The notes under the pieces are model-generated. The model had not been told where the DNA came from and did no database searches. It saw only the letters and a list, made by a program, of their open reading frames with translations. DNA of 64,000 bases from Phycisphaerae bacterium (GTDB lineage Bacteria; Planctomycetota; Phycisphaerae; Sedimentisphaerales; Anaerobacaceae). The position numbers and the translations under genes were made by a program. Numbering within the stretch: the first letter of the stretch is position 1; the number at the start of each line of letters is the position of its first letter. Shown here piece by piece: positions 45,749 through 54,712 of the stretch. Where the stretch lies: the NCBI GenBank assembly GCA_016782865.1, contig JADHXR010000004.1, positions 23,781 to 87,780 of the forward strand. Reading direction: 5' to 3'.

Positions 45749-47806
45749 TTATGGGTTCCGAGCTATAGTTTTTGTCAGCTCGCTCTGATTTCCATTCACC
45801 GAGATGCGACCGCCAACTTCAGCCGTAAGGAACGTGACATTCGTATCGCCGATATTTACGGTGATCCGGCCGTCGTCGATGTGCGTTTTTGCCCTGTCTA
45901 CACGACCTGTATCAGCATCGGTTGCAGTCAACATGTGCAGGAAGTAGTCGACTGCTTCCTGCTGTGACGGCGAGACCTCTATACGACATTGCGGCGCAGG
46001 GCCGGTGTTTCGATTCGGCGGATAAGTCTTGCCGCCGTAACTGTAAAGCCGGTCTCCTTCGACGAGTTTGACTTGCGGATCTGTCGGCAGCAACGTCTGA
46101 ACAAACAACCGTCCCCTGCCGTTGGTAATAATCAGATCGGGCCCGGCCCTCGTCGGTGTCTTCATAGCCTGGAGCAGCCAGGTCTTCTTGAACTGCGGTT
46201 TCTTCGAGCAGACCCGGTCAAAGATGACGAATGTGCCGGGGCGCAGCAAGACTATCTGGCGCGTGAAATATTCGAGCTTCTTGGGGCTGTAAGCCTGCGT
46301 GCAGTCACCGGCCACGTATACATAACCGCCGCGGTCCTCATAGGCGAGGATATCGGCGATGTCATAGAGTTTCTCATCCTTGCGCCATGCGTCGGCATCC
46401 GTGACGGCGCCGTTATGATGTGGCCAGCGGTGGTGTTGACCTCCGTCGTTTCCAGAGACGCTCCCCGCACGTATTGCCGGCCATCTCTCGGATGGATCGT
46501 CAACAAGTATGGTATTGTGCGCGATCGTCCGCAGGTGATAATTGACATCGTGACTGGAGCCGAATGAATCGTAATGACCCCCGTCGCCGGCGAGTTCTTC
46601 ATGTTTGTATATGAGGAAATGCCCCACGTCGAGGTGTTGATGTGCCGTGAACCTGTCCCCGCACTTGAAAAAAAAGTACGTGGCATCTTCGTCCCAGGAA
46701 CTGCGAGCGTAGACATAGCCCGGCCCCGGACTGATGTGCGAGAGTTTGAAGTCCTTCAGGTCGCCTCTCTTGACTGTCTCGTCGCGCCAGAGAAAGTCCT
46801 TGTATGCGTACACTCCGACAGCCGAACGCGGCGTAGTCTCGTTGAAGGCGTGAACACTCCTGTGGCCCGGATCATCGCGAAGGTAGTTCACGAGAATCCT
46901 TCTGGCCGACAGGACCTTGTCGCGATCACCGCCGAACGTGCGACCACCGCCGTCGCCCATAGGGACTGGCCGGCGCGAATTATATGTTTTGATGCCTGGG
47001 TAGGCCTCGAACATGCTCGCGATGGCGCGGTTTCTGAAAAACCCGGGCGCCGTAGCGTAGTAGTCAAGGCCCTCACAATAGCGGGCGGCCTCACAGAAGA
47101 AAAGCCACTCGTAGAGCCAGTAGTTTATATAATAGCCTTCGGCCCAGCCGCCGCCGTCGCCGGCCAGCTCCAGGGCCGGTGCCGCGCGGCTGCGCCATTC
47201 CTGCTCGAGCGCATTGAGAATCTCCGGGGCGCGCGGATTCTCATAATAAGTCGCGTAACAGGCCAGCCCGATGCCCCATTGCTTGTACCCATACCAGCCG
47301 TTGTGGAAGACATGGGTCTCGGAGCGAACGTTGGCGTCGACGGTTTTGTTCATGTACTCATGGAATTTGCCTCGTTGTTGTTCGCTCCAGTACTCATGGC
47401 ACAGATCGTAGACTATCGCGCAGCGTGCAAGGTCATGAGCGAAGGGAGTATGGCCCTTTCGGATCGGACCGTTGACGTACTTGATCGCCATCTCCACGGC
47501 GCGATTGCCGAGTTGAGCATCTTGCTCTATCGCACAGACCAGAGCCATCGAAATCATTTTCGCATGGTCGTCGGCTTCTTGCTGACGAGCCACTCTGACT
47601 ACGCGCTCGTAAGCCTCCTGCCGTTGCCGGGCGAGCATTTGCAAACGTTCCCTCGAACCCAGCAGCCGGGGATGCTCTGGTGTCACTGCATGTCGTGCCG
47701 CCTCTGTCACAGACGGAATGGCGGTAATACAGAAACAAAGTGCGACCCAAACGCACGCGATGCGGATACCGACAAAAATAGATCTTACTGTTTGCTTACA
47801 GGCCAT
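45749..47806 (-). CDS. heparinase II/III-like polysaccharide lyase
   Basis: A 685-residue exported enzyme. The N-terminal alpha/alpha-barrel part (about 40-340) includes HPRLLGSRERLQML, HNGWYGYKQWGIGLACYATYY and GGGWAEGYYINYW. The C-terminal beta-sandwich has the family signature FTAHQHLDVGHFLIYKHEELAGDGG, with histidines expected to hold the structural or catalytic metal. Such lyases cut uronic-acid polysaccharides. GGAG 8 bases upstream supports ATG 47806, which overlaps the end of the PhoD gene by 22 bases, so translation is probably coupled. Confidence 0.88.
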   Translation of the reverse strand: MACKQTVRSIFVGIRIACVWVALCFCITAIPSVTEAARHAVTPEHPRLLGSRERLQMLARQRQEAYERVVRVARQQEADDHAKMISMALVCAIEQDAQLGNRAVEMAIKYVNGPIRKGHTPFAHDLARCAIVYDLCHEYWSEQQRGKFHEYMNKTVDANVRSETHVFHNGWYGYKQWGIGLACYATYYENPRAPEILNALEQEWRSRAAPALELAGDGGGWAEGYYINYWLYEWLFFCEAARYCEGLDYYATAPGFFRNRAIASMFEAYPGIKTYNSRRPVPMGDGGGRTFGGDRDKVLSARRILVNYLRDDPGHRSVHAFNETTPRSAVGVYAYKDFLWRDETVKRGDLKDFKLSHISPGPGYVYARSSWDEDATYFFFKCGDRFTAHQHLDVGHFLIYKHEELAGDGGHYDSFGSSHDVNYHLRTIAHNTILVDDPSERWPAIRAGSVSGNDGGQHHRWPHHNGAVTDADAWRKDEKLYDIADILAYEDRGGYVYVAGDCTQAYSPKKLEYFTRQIVLLRPGTFVIFDRVCSKKPQFKKTWLLQAMKTPTRAGPDLIITNGRGRLFVQTLLPTDPQVKLVEGDRLYSYGGKTYPPNRNTGPAPQCRIEVSPSQQEAVDYFLHMLTATDADTGRVDRAKTHIDDGRITVNIGDTNVTFLTAEVGGRISVNGNQSELTKTIARNP

Positions 47807-49206
47807 TTCAGGTTCTCCTCGGTCAGCGTCTCACCGGTCGTCGCCGGCAGTGCTTCCCACAGAGGCCCTGACGTGGCGGGCCTCAATTCACCGTCGGACG
47901 ATCTTGGCACTTCTTTGGTCGCTCCGGGCGGACTATCCCAGAGGGCGCGCAGGGCGCCAGGCGTCGTATAAGGGATTCTCCGCCCCAGCCGGGGCTTGCC
48001 GTGTTCGTCGAAAAACTCCAGACGGCTAGTCGCGGGCGCAGCTTTTGTGTCTATCGTGATAATTCCGAAACCCCGCAGAGTGCCGACACGTTTTTGCGTT
48101 TCCTCACTGTTCCAGAGCTGGCCCGCCATCCATTCGTGCAGGTCATATCCTCCCCACGATTCGGCGGGGCGCACGCCGATCTTGTGAAAGTGCTGGTCGC
48201 CGCCCAGTAGGATGATGCCGCCGATGCGCTTTCTGGCGATTCCCGCCAGGATGGCGTCGTACTCATGCAGGAACGGATGATTCCAGCTTTCCGCTCCGCC
48301 GCAGTTCCAACTGCTGCCCGATACGATAAACTTGAACGTTTCAGATGACGCCGCAAGCCGATCGAGTAGCCAGGCTCTTTGTTCAGCGCCCAGCATTGTT
48401 TTGCCGGGCCTGTCCGGATCGGCGTTCGGGCTGCGGTGGTAACGGACGTCGAGAAGGAAGAAAGAAGAGCCCCCGACGGTAAAGCGGGTCCAAATCCCCT
48501 TGACTTGCCCTGCCTGTGAAAGAGGGTTTGCCCAGATTTCGTTGAAGGTCTTAAGAGACCTCTCTTTACCCCGCTGCGTGCGATCGGAATTGTTCGCGCC
48601 GTAATCATGATCGTCCCAGATTGCGTAGATCGGAGTCGTTGCGGCAAAGGCCCTGAAGTACGGGTCCGCCCTGAACTGAAGGTACATTCGACGCTGCCTG
48701 GCCGGGTCGGTCGTGTTGGAATAGATGTTGTCACCCATCAGGATGAACAAGTCCGGTTTCTTCTCGGCGATGCTGCGCCAGGTAGTCTGTTCTCCCGGGC
48801 CAATCAACGAGTGGCCAATGCCGACGCGCAGGATGCCGCGGTGTTGCTCTGGGGGGAATGTCGTGAATTCCTGCGATACCGAAGGAGATTTCTCTTCATT
48901 GTTCAGGAGAATTCGGTAACCGTATGCTGTTGAGGGAGATAGGCCCTTCAACACAACGCTGCCGCAAAAGTTGTCAGCTTCAACAAGACGAATCTTCTCA
49001 GCAAGAACAGCGTTGCCCTCGGCTCTAGGGACCGTGCGGACATGTAGGTGACAAGGACCGTCGGCGCGAACCCACACTCGTACGCTGGTACTGGTAGTAT
49101 GGCCAATCATAGGCCCATGGGTCAGTTCTGCGGCTCCTGCACAGGTCACCAGCACCGCTTGGACAACTGCAGCGGCGAGGATTTCTGTGATATGTTTTCG
49201 AACCAT
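47785..49206 (-). CDS. PhoD-like metallophosphatase
   Basis: A 473-residue exported protein. An N-terminal Fn3-like PhoD_N domain (LTHGPMIGHTTSTSVRVWVRADG; about 27-115) is followed by the metallophosphatase core with LFILMGDNIY, IWDDHDYGANN, SGSSWNC and LLGGDQHFHKI. These carry the Asp/His/Asn ligands of alkaline phosphatase D/phospholipase D-type enzymes. AGGAG precedes ATG 49206. It heads a minus-strand run with the lyase and esterase genes, so it may dephosphorylate a glycan or lipid product there (inference). Confidence 0.88.
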   Translation of the reverse strand: MVRKHITEILAAAVVQAVLVTCAGAAELTHGPMIGHTTSTSVRVWVRADGPCHLHVRTVPRAEGNAVLAEKIRLVEADNFCGSVVLKGLSPSTAYGYRILLNNEEKSPSVSQEFTTFPPEQHRGILRVGIGHSLIGPGEQTTWRSIAEKKPDLFILMGDNIYSNTTDPARQRRMYLQFRADPYFRAFAATTPIYAIWDDHDYGANNSDRTQRGKERSLKTFNEIWANPLSQAGQVKGIWTRFTVGGSSFFLLDVRYHRSPNADPDRPGKTMLGAEQRAWLLDRLAASSETFKFIVSGSSWNCGGAESWNHPFLHEYDAILAGIARKRIGGIILLGGDQHFHKIGVRPAESWGGYDLHEWMAGQLWNSEETQKRVGTLRGFGIITIDTKAAPATSRLEFFDEHGKPRLGRRIPYTTPGALRALWDSPPGATKEVPRSSDGELRPATSGPLWEALPATTGETLTEENLKWPVSKQ

Positions 49207-49494
49207 TGCTGAGAATCTCCTAATCGAATCAACAACTTCACGGTCTTCGTCCGGCGGAACGGAACTTGCTCTGGCATTAGAATACTAAGCTGATCGCCCG
49301 GATGCCAGAGCTTATTTGGCGTACCGGCGCGAATAGCTCGTAGAGAATGTTTCCTCCCTCCCTCGGCGTCTTTGAGGAAACCGGCATTGAATCTTGAGCC
49401 CGGGAACGCTATACTGTTGCGTTGTTTGCGCAATCCATTGATGCAAGCGGCGTGAAACATGTGGGGCGGCAACTTACCGCCAGGTAGTGCGCTT

Positions 49495-50262
49495 ATGGGT
49501 TACAGGAGTCGTGTCTTTCAATTCAGGTGTCTACTCGTACTGGCGGCAACATTGTTGCCGGCGTCCGTGCCGACCGAGTTAGATGCCGACGCCCAAAAGG
49601 AAAACGGAAAACCAATCCGGATTCCACTGGAACTTGCCGGCAAATCGGACAAACAGGGCAAAGGCTGGAAGATCGTCCGATTCAAGAATGTTCCGGCGAA
49701 CAAATGGGAGTCCGATGAAGACGGGCTTCACGTCCGAGTGCAGCACTCTGCAGACCTTCTTACCTATTGCCTCAGCGAGGAGACGCAGGTTCGCCGCATC
49801 CTCGTGGAGGGCTTGGTTACCGGCTTACCCGTGATTCCCAAAGGTAAAGTGCAGGGTGACAAGAAGGCCGACGATTTTGCGATTCGGTTCGGGCTTGTCG
49901 TCTCGGGAACGAGAAAGCTCAGTAAGACGCAGAGATTCTTTGCTTCTGAGTTAGCCAAACGCCTGAGCGAGTTGGCCCCGAAATCCAAGGGCATCGACCA
50001 CGTTTTGTTTCTGAACCTTGCAAATGACCCTCCCCCTAAGTGGCGCAAACGAACTCATTCGCTCGGCAAAGGCGTGATTCGTGAGCAGATAGCCTGCGTC
50101 AGAAACGGCCCCGGCGAATTCACAATGGACGTCCGGTTCGAGGAGCCACTCAAGGTGTTGGCTCTGTGTATCGTCAGCGACGGCGACCACACTGAATCCA
50201 GGTATCAGGTCACCCTCAGAGAAGTTCAATTGAATCCTGGATCGAAAGAGAAAAGGTGGTAG
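49495..50262 (+). CDS. DUF3047-like exported protein
   Basis: A 255-residue exported protein. A signal (FQFRCLLVLAATLLPASVP) leads to a beta-rich domain: WKIVRFKNVPANKWESDEDGLHVRV, LLTYCLSEETQVRRILVEGLV, KADDFAIRFGLVVSG. This order resembles DUF3047 proteins, of unknown function. AGGTAG 7 bases upstream supports ATG 49495; the longer frame from 49459 lacks support. The 288 bases shared with the divergent phosphatase gene must hold both promoters; none was clear. It is probably co-transcribed with the next two genes. Confidence 0.65.
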   Translation: MGYRSRVFQFRCLLVLAATLLPASVPTELDADAQKENGKPIRIPLELAGKSDKQGKGWKIVRFKNVPANKWESDEDGLHVRVQHSADLLTYCLSEETQVRRILVEGLVTGLPVIPKGKVQGDKKADDFAIRFGLVVSGTRKLSKTQRFFASELAKRLSELAPKSKGIDHVLFLNLANDPPPKWRKRTHSLGKGVIREQIACVRNGPGEFTMDVRFEEPLKVLALCIVSDGDHTESRYQVTLREVQLNPGSKEKRW

Positions 50263-50313
50263 CATACACGGCCTTATGTTTTGTGGACCGAATTTTCTTG
50301 GAGGTACATGTAG

Positions 50314-51594
50314 ATGCGAACAACGTGTCGAAACGCTTTTGTTCATCTGTGTTGTGTCGCGGCGTTCGTCGCTATCACCTCGGAAGCATCTTCTGCGGAA
50401 AACTGGCCCGGTTTTCGAGGACCTGCTCGGCAGGGCATATCGCCGGAAAAGGGGGTACCTGTAGAGTGGAGCGCAACTTCTAACGTTGCCTGGAAGACAT
50501 CTGTTCCGGGGCTGGGGTGGTCTTCGCCAATTGTCTTCGGCGATCGCGTGTTCGTGACGACTGCGATGGAAAAGGGCGTTTCCTTTCGCCTGATTTGTTT
50601 CGATCGACTGACAGGCGAGGTCCTTTGGAACAAGCAAGTGTTCCGGCAAAAACCGGGAAACAAGCAAAAGCTCAACTCATTTGCCACTTCCACGCCGGTC
50701 ACGGATGGCCGAATGGTATTCACAGTGGCCTTTGATGGAGGCATCGCCGCAGTATCGACCGACGGAACCGTCGTCTGGACGAACCGCGACTACGAGTATT
50801 ACAGCCAGCATGGGCTGGCGATTTCGCCGATTCTCTACGAGGACCTTCTAATCGTTGCCTTTGACGGCAGCAGTTCGGGCCAGGATCCGAAGGTCGGCTG
50901 GCAGATACCCTGGGACAAGGCCGTGATAGTGGCGATCGACAAGAATACGGGGGAAGTCCGTTGGGAAGGCAAACGCGGTTTGTCCCGCATCGCGCATGTC
51001 ACGCCGCAGATCTTCGGCGAGAACGGTATTGACCGACTCGTCAGCTCGGCAGGTGATGTCGTGCAAGGTTTCGATCTCAAAACGGGCCGGAGGATTTGGA
51101 CGGCCTCGAGCCCGGGCGAAGGCGTAGTGCCTTCACTGGTTATCGGCGAGGGCCTTGTCTTTGCCACATCTGGTTTCGGCGAGTCGGCGATCCGTGCCGT
51201 GCGCACCGGCGGCGAAGGCGACGTCACCGCCACGCACATAGCGTGGGAAACGACCGAAGACGTCCCAAAGATCCCGTCAATGCTCTACGTAAAGCCCTGG
51301 CTTTTCCTGATTACCGAGTCCAGTATTGCCAAGTGTCTAAAGGCGGCAACCGGCGAGGTTCTCTGGAGACAGCGCCTGGGCGGAAGATACTCGGCCTCGC
51401 CCGTTTGGGCCGACGGCCACGTATACTTCCTATCGGAGAAAGGCGAGACCGTGGTTATCGAGGCCGGCCCCGAATTCAAGGTGCTTGCCAGGAACAAGCT
51501 GGAAGAAATGTGTTGTGCGAGTCCGGCTGTCTCGCAAGGAAACATTTTCATCCGGTCCGAGCACAACCTCTACTGTATCGGCCGCGGCCGGTAG
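50314..51594 (+). CDS. exported PQQ-type beta-propeller protein
   Basis: A 426-residue exported protein. After the signal comes WPGFRGPARQGISPEKGVPVEW, the standard opening of planctomycete BamB/PQQ-like propellers. Blades such as LICFDRLTGEVLWNKQVF, IVAIDKNTGEVRWEG and VLWRQRLGGRYSASPVW show the W-motifs of the eight-bladed quinoprotein fold. The catalytic residues of PQQ dehydrogenases are not evident, so a binding or scaffold role is more likely. GGAGG upstream of ATG 50314 is a fair ribosome site. Confidence 0.88.
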   Translation: MRTTCRNAFVHLCCVAAFVAITSEASSAENWPGFRGPARQGISPEKGVPVEWSATSNVAWKTSVPGLGWSSPIVFGDRVFVTTAMEKGVSFRLICFDRLTGEVLWNKQVFRQKPGNKQKLNSFATSTPVTDGRMVFTVAFDGGIAAVSTDGTVVWTNRDYEYYSQHGLAISPILYEDLLIVAFDGSSSGQDPKVGWQIPWDKAVIVAIDKNTGEVRWEGKRGLSRIAHVTPQIFGENGIDRLVSSAGDVVQGFDLKTGRRIWTASSPGEGVVPSLVIGEGLVFATSGFGESAIRAVRTGGEGDVTATHIAWETTEDVPKIPSMLYVKPWLFLITESSIAKCLKAATGEVLWRQRLGGRYSASPVWADGHVYFLSEKGETVVIEAGPEFKVLARNKLEEMCCASPAVSQGNIFIRSEHNLYCIGRGR

Positions 51595-51639
51595 GTGATT
51601 CATTACCTTGCCCTTATAAGAGAAACGGAGCGAACTGTT

Positions 51640-53496
51640 ATGGTCAAGAACGTAAGATCCAAATCGAGAGCTTCAGTGGCGGCTTTACTCGTGGCAACTG
51701 CTTTGCTACTCGCAGTATGTGGGACGGTTTTTGCCGACACTAACAATGTGTGGGAGAAGGTAGAGATTACCCTGCACGCAAACAAGTCTTATGAGAATCC
51801 ATACACTCACGTAGAGGTCTGGGTCGATCTCAAAGGCCCCGGATTCGACAAGCGATGCTACGGATTCTGGGACGGCGGCGGAATATTCCGCGTCCGCGTT
51901 CTGGCTACCGCCATCGGGACGTGGACGTGGCGCAGCGGGTCTAATCAAAGCGACGCGGGGCTCAGCGGTAAGACCGGCAAGTTCACAGCCACAGCCTGGA
52001 GCGAAGCGCAAGTCGAGAAGAATCCCTGCCGGAGAGGCATGATAAAGGCGTCTGCAAACGGTCACGCTTTCGAATACGCCGACGGCACGCCTTTTTTTCT
52101 CTTGGGTGACACCTGGTGGTCGATCCCAACGTTCAGGTACAGATGGAACGATGATGACAGACCTCGTCCTATTGGCCCCGACGCCGGGTTTAAGGACTAC
52201 GTGCGATTCCGCACGAAGCAGGGCTTTAATTGTTTCGCGATGATCGCGGCATTTCCGAACTGGGCCAACGACGGCAAGTCGAACAGGCTCAAAGCGGATG
52301 ACGGGACGATACTACGAGCGGCCTGGCAGCAGCCCGGAACGAAGAGCGCCAAGGATATGCACGATGAGGACGGCAACCGCGCCTTCTTGTTCCCGGGCAA
52401 GGTGCCCGGCTACGAGAACACGTTCCCGGACGTGTACCGCATCAACCCTGCGTACTTCCGGAATCTCGACAAGAAGATCGATTACCTGAATGCCAGCGGC
52501 GTCGTGCCCTTCATGGAGGTGTCGCGCCGTGACATCGGCTACGGCTGGAAGAAGTTTTACGACTGGCCCGATTCGTACGTCCGGTACATCCAGTATATCT
52601 GGAGCCGCTACCAGGCCAATATCTGCCTGTTCAGTCCCATTCACTTCGACACGAGCGGATCGACAATACCGGCTGAAGACTGGAACCGGGCCGCCAACCG
52701 GGTCATCGAGAAGTACGGTCCTCCTCCTTTCGGGACCCCGGCCGGAACGAATTCCAATCCCTCAAGCCTTCGCAATTTCGGCCACATCGACAACGCCAAA
52801 TGGCTCACGTTCCATCAGATCGGCAACAGGCGTACCCACAACTACTACGAACTCCTGACGGAGATTTTCAATACGTCGCCTCCGGTGCCCGGCATCAACG
52901 GCGAGCCCTATTACGCCGGCATGCACGATGCTCCGGGAGGCACGCCCAACTCGGCGCTGTATTGCCGCTCCGGGATGTACGGCAGCGTCCTGTCCGGCGG
53001 CCTCGGTGGACACATTTACGGCGCCGGCGGCTGGGACGGAGGACTCTGGGGAGGAAACGTCGAAGAGGCCGCCGAGAACCATATCTGGGATGCGATGAAA
53101 TGGCCCTCCGGCGACCAGATGCGCCACATGGCGACGTTCGTTCTCTCCGAGGGACGAAAGTACCAGCAGCTTGTTCCGAGCAAAGAGTTGGTCCAGCCCA
53201 ACGAATCGGGTGACCCAGAAGGCTACACCGGCTGGGCATATTGCGCACGCACCGCCAAGAGGGACCTCTTCCTCTTGTATTTCGAAAAGGGCTGTCCCAA
53301 GGGCGTGCTTTCCGGCACCGCGCCGCGCGGCAAGTACAAGGCGAGATGGTTCGACACACAGAGAGGAAAGTGGATCGACGGCAGCGTTCTGACTGCTGAT
53401 CCTTCAGGTGACATTGCGTTGCCCGGATTCCCGGGCAATTGCGATGTTTCCAAAACCGACTGGGCTCTGAAGCTCAAGTTGACCGCTGCACAATAG
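51640..53496 (+). CDS. secreted DUF5060/DUF4038-type glycoside hydrolase
   Basis: A 618-residue exported protein. After the signal (SVAALLVATALLLAVCGTVFA) a DUF5060 beta-sandwich (about 35-125, WEKVEITLHANKSYENPY ... RVRVLATAIGTWTW) leads to a TIM-barrel of the DUF4038/apiosidase-like type (FEYADGTPFFLLGDTWWS ... RFRTKQGFNCFAMIAAFPNW). A C-terminal beta domain holds GKYKARWFDTQRGKW. The likely barrel acids are in FMEVSRRDIGYGW and PGINGEPYYAG. It is expected to cleave side-chain glycosides of pectin-like polymers. ATG 51640 gives a normal signal peptide. Confidence 0.85.
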   Translation: MVKNVRSKSRASVAALLVATALLLAVCGTVFADTNNVWEKVEITLHANKSYENPYTHVEVWVDLKGPGFDKRCYGFWDGGGIFRVRVLATAIGTWTWRSGSNQSDAGLSGKTGKFTATAWSEAQVEKNPCRRGMIKASANGHAFEYADGTPFFLLGDTWWSIPTFRYRWNDDDRPRPIGPDAGFKDYVRFRTKQGFNCFAMIAAFPNWANDGKSNRLKADDGTILRAAWQQPGTKSAKDMHDEDGNRAFLFPGKVPGYENTFPDVYRINPAYFRNLDKKIDYLNASGVVPFMEVSRRDIGYGWKKFYDWPDSYVRYIQYIWSRYQANICLFSPIHFDTSGSTIPAEDWNRAANRVIEKYGPPPFGTPAGTNSNPSSLRNFGHIDNAKWLTFHQIGNRRTHNYYELLTEIFNTSPPVPGINGEPYYAGMHDAPGGTPNSALYCRSGMYGSVLSGGLGGHIYGAGGWDGGLWGGNVEEAAENHIWDAMKWPSGDQMRHMATFVLSEGRKYQQLVPSKELVQPNESGDPEGYTGWAYCARTAKRDLFLLYFEKGCPKGVLSGTAPRGKYKARWFDTQRGKWIDGSVLTADPSGDIALPGFPGNCDVSKTDWALKLKLTAAQ

Positions 53497-53525
53497 TCTC
53501 TGTCCTTCGTTTACGGCTTGTGCTG

Positions 53526-54095
53526 CTACTTATCGACCGTCACCGTGACAGGAATATCCTGTCGCAGGAACATGCACGTTCCGCCGGCGTCTTCGCAGAC
53601 GTAGTACAGGGAAAACGTCTTATTGATGAAATCCCGCTCCAGCGTTTCGGCCTTGACTCGCGTGCTTCGGACGATTCCCTCTTCGTCGATAGCCACCTCA
53701 ACCGGCACCCCCGTTACCTGCATCAGGTTGATCGGATCGTGCAGGACCGGCCAATCTATCCGGTGCCACTGCGTAAAGAGCCGGTTGCGTTGCGGATGCT
53801 GCTCCTGGGCTATCCCGAGCACGACGAGCTTGCCGTCTCGGACGTACTTCTGAAGCTTTTGGTTCCAGGCCGGCACGGCCTGGCGGCAACCCCGTCACCA
53901 CGAGGCGAAGTTGATCAGCAGCACTTTTTGCCCGCGAAACTGCCACAATGACACTGGCTCGCGGTCCGCAATGCCGGGCAGGACAAAATCAGGATGAGGC
54001 TCACCTACACGCGGCGAATAGCCGGCGGCATAAGCCGAGCCGGCGATGACACAAACGCATCCGCAAGCCAACGTCAACAGGTTCAGGTTCTGCAT
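53526..54095 (-). CDS. thioredoxin-fold (TlpA/redoxin) selenoprotein candidate, in-frame TGA at codon 67
   Basis: Read straight through one TGA, the frame from ATG 54095 (GGAG upstream) to 53526 gives a 189-residue exported redoxin. A signal (LLTLACGCVCVIAGSAYA) is followed by PDFVLPGIADREPVSLWQFRGQKVLLINFASW, then the TGA (53897-53895), then RGCRQAVPAWNQKL, the cis-Pro loop VTGVPVEVAIDEEG and a conserved tail. The TGA falls where the first Cys of the WCxxC redox site belongs (C70 is the second), giving U-x-x-C. Both sides are in the same frame with no other lesion. A SECIS-like hairpin follows directly. Selenocysteine is the best reading. A TGC-to-TGA mutation, sequence error or pseudogene is the alternative. 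Confidence 0.8.
53861..53897 (-). promoter_or_regulatory. bacterial SECIS-like stem-loop with the recoded UGA
   Basis: Minus strand: TGA at 53897-53895, then 18 bases to the apical loop. Perfect 7-bp stem CCAGGCC (53883-53877) and GGCCTGG (53871-53865), loop GTGCC (53876-53872) with G first. Lower stem GGTT (53891-53888) pairs with AACC (53864-53861) around a GCCG bulge. Loop distance, stem length and loop G all fit the published pattern of bacterial SECIS elements. Confidence 0.72.
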
Positions 54096-54586
54096 TATCC
54101 CGGACTCCAAAGGGATTTTCGATACCCGCTTTCGCGAGCACAAGTTTTCGATTGTATACATCGTATCACGATTACGGCCGACGTCAATTGTGAATTGTCC
54201 CTAGCCGAGCCGCTATGACTCAGCCGGATACTGTCATTCCTGCAAAAGCAGAAATCCATGTCTATTAATTCCTATTACCCCTTTCTGGGTACGTGAGCCT
54301 CCAAGATTGGCTTTGACTGGCTTTGTTTTGCATAATTGGCTCATAGCCACGAAGGCACCAAGGCACTAAGTTACACTTAGACACTGGACATTCCTTGTTT
54401 GATATTCGATATTCCAACGCTCTTTACCTCCTGATCCCCTGCTGTCCTGATGACCCAACCCTGTTATCCTGATTTCCTGTTCGCCTGTCTCCTGCATTTT
54501 CTATATTCCGCCTTTTCCTATCCGTCGCTTCCAATTCTCAATTCTTCATTCATGATTCTAAGTGTACTAATGAGCACGACGGACTG
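54096..54586. other. non-coding stretch, no gene recognised
   Basis: A long spacer upstream of the selenoprotein gene. It holds only AT/pyrimidine-rich sequence and scraps of dispersed repeats (GCCACGAAGGCACCAAGGCA near 54346; GATATTCGATATTCC near 54400). Short frames here lack ribosome sites and similarity to anything I recognise. Confidence 0.5.
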
Positions 54587-54640
54587 TAGAGGCAGGCCTA
54601 TGTGCCTGCCCGGGCCCCCTACAAAATCAATTGAAGACCT
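54587..54640. repeat. REP-like hairpin with 21-bp direct repeat, left copy
   Basis: GGCAGGC (54591-54597) pairs with GCCTGCC (54604-54610). It is followed by a 21-bp word at 54617-54637 (CCCTACAAAATC...) that is repeated exactly at 56557-56577, on the far side of the next gene. Confidence 0.75.
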
Positions 54641-54712
54641 GCCGGATTTGCGGTAAGATCGGCAAAACAGCGAAGATCGTCAAGGATGTTAGTAATTGGA
54701 GCCGGATCGACT

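Noticed and set aside
46574..47971. 465-codon plus-strand ORF
   Set aside because: Antisense to the heparinase-like gene with its conserved signature; no recognisable domain.
53526..54161. Two separate minus-strand genes (53526-53876 and 53895-54161)
   Set aside because: They are in one frame, separated only by a TGA at the catalytic Cys position, and together make one complete redoxin; treated as one recoded gene.
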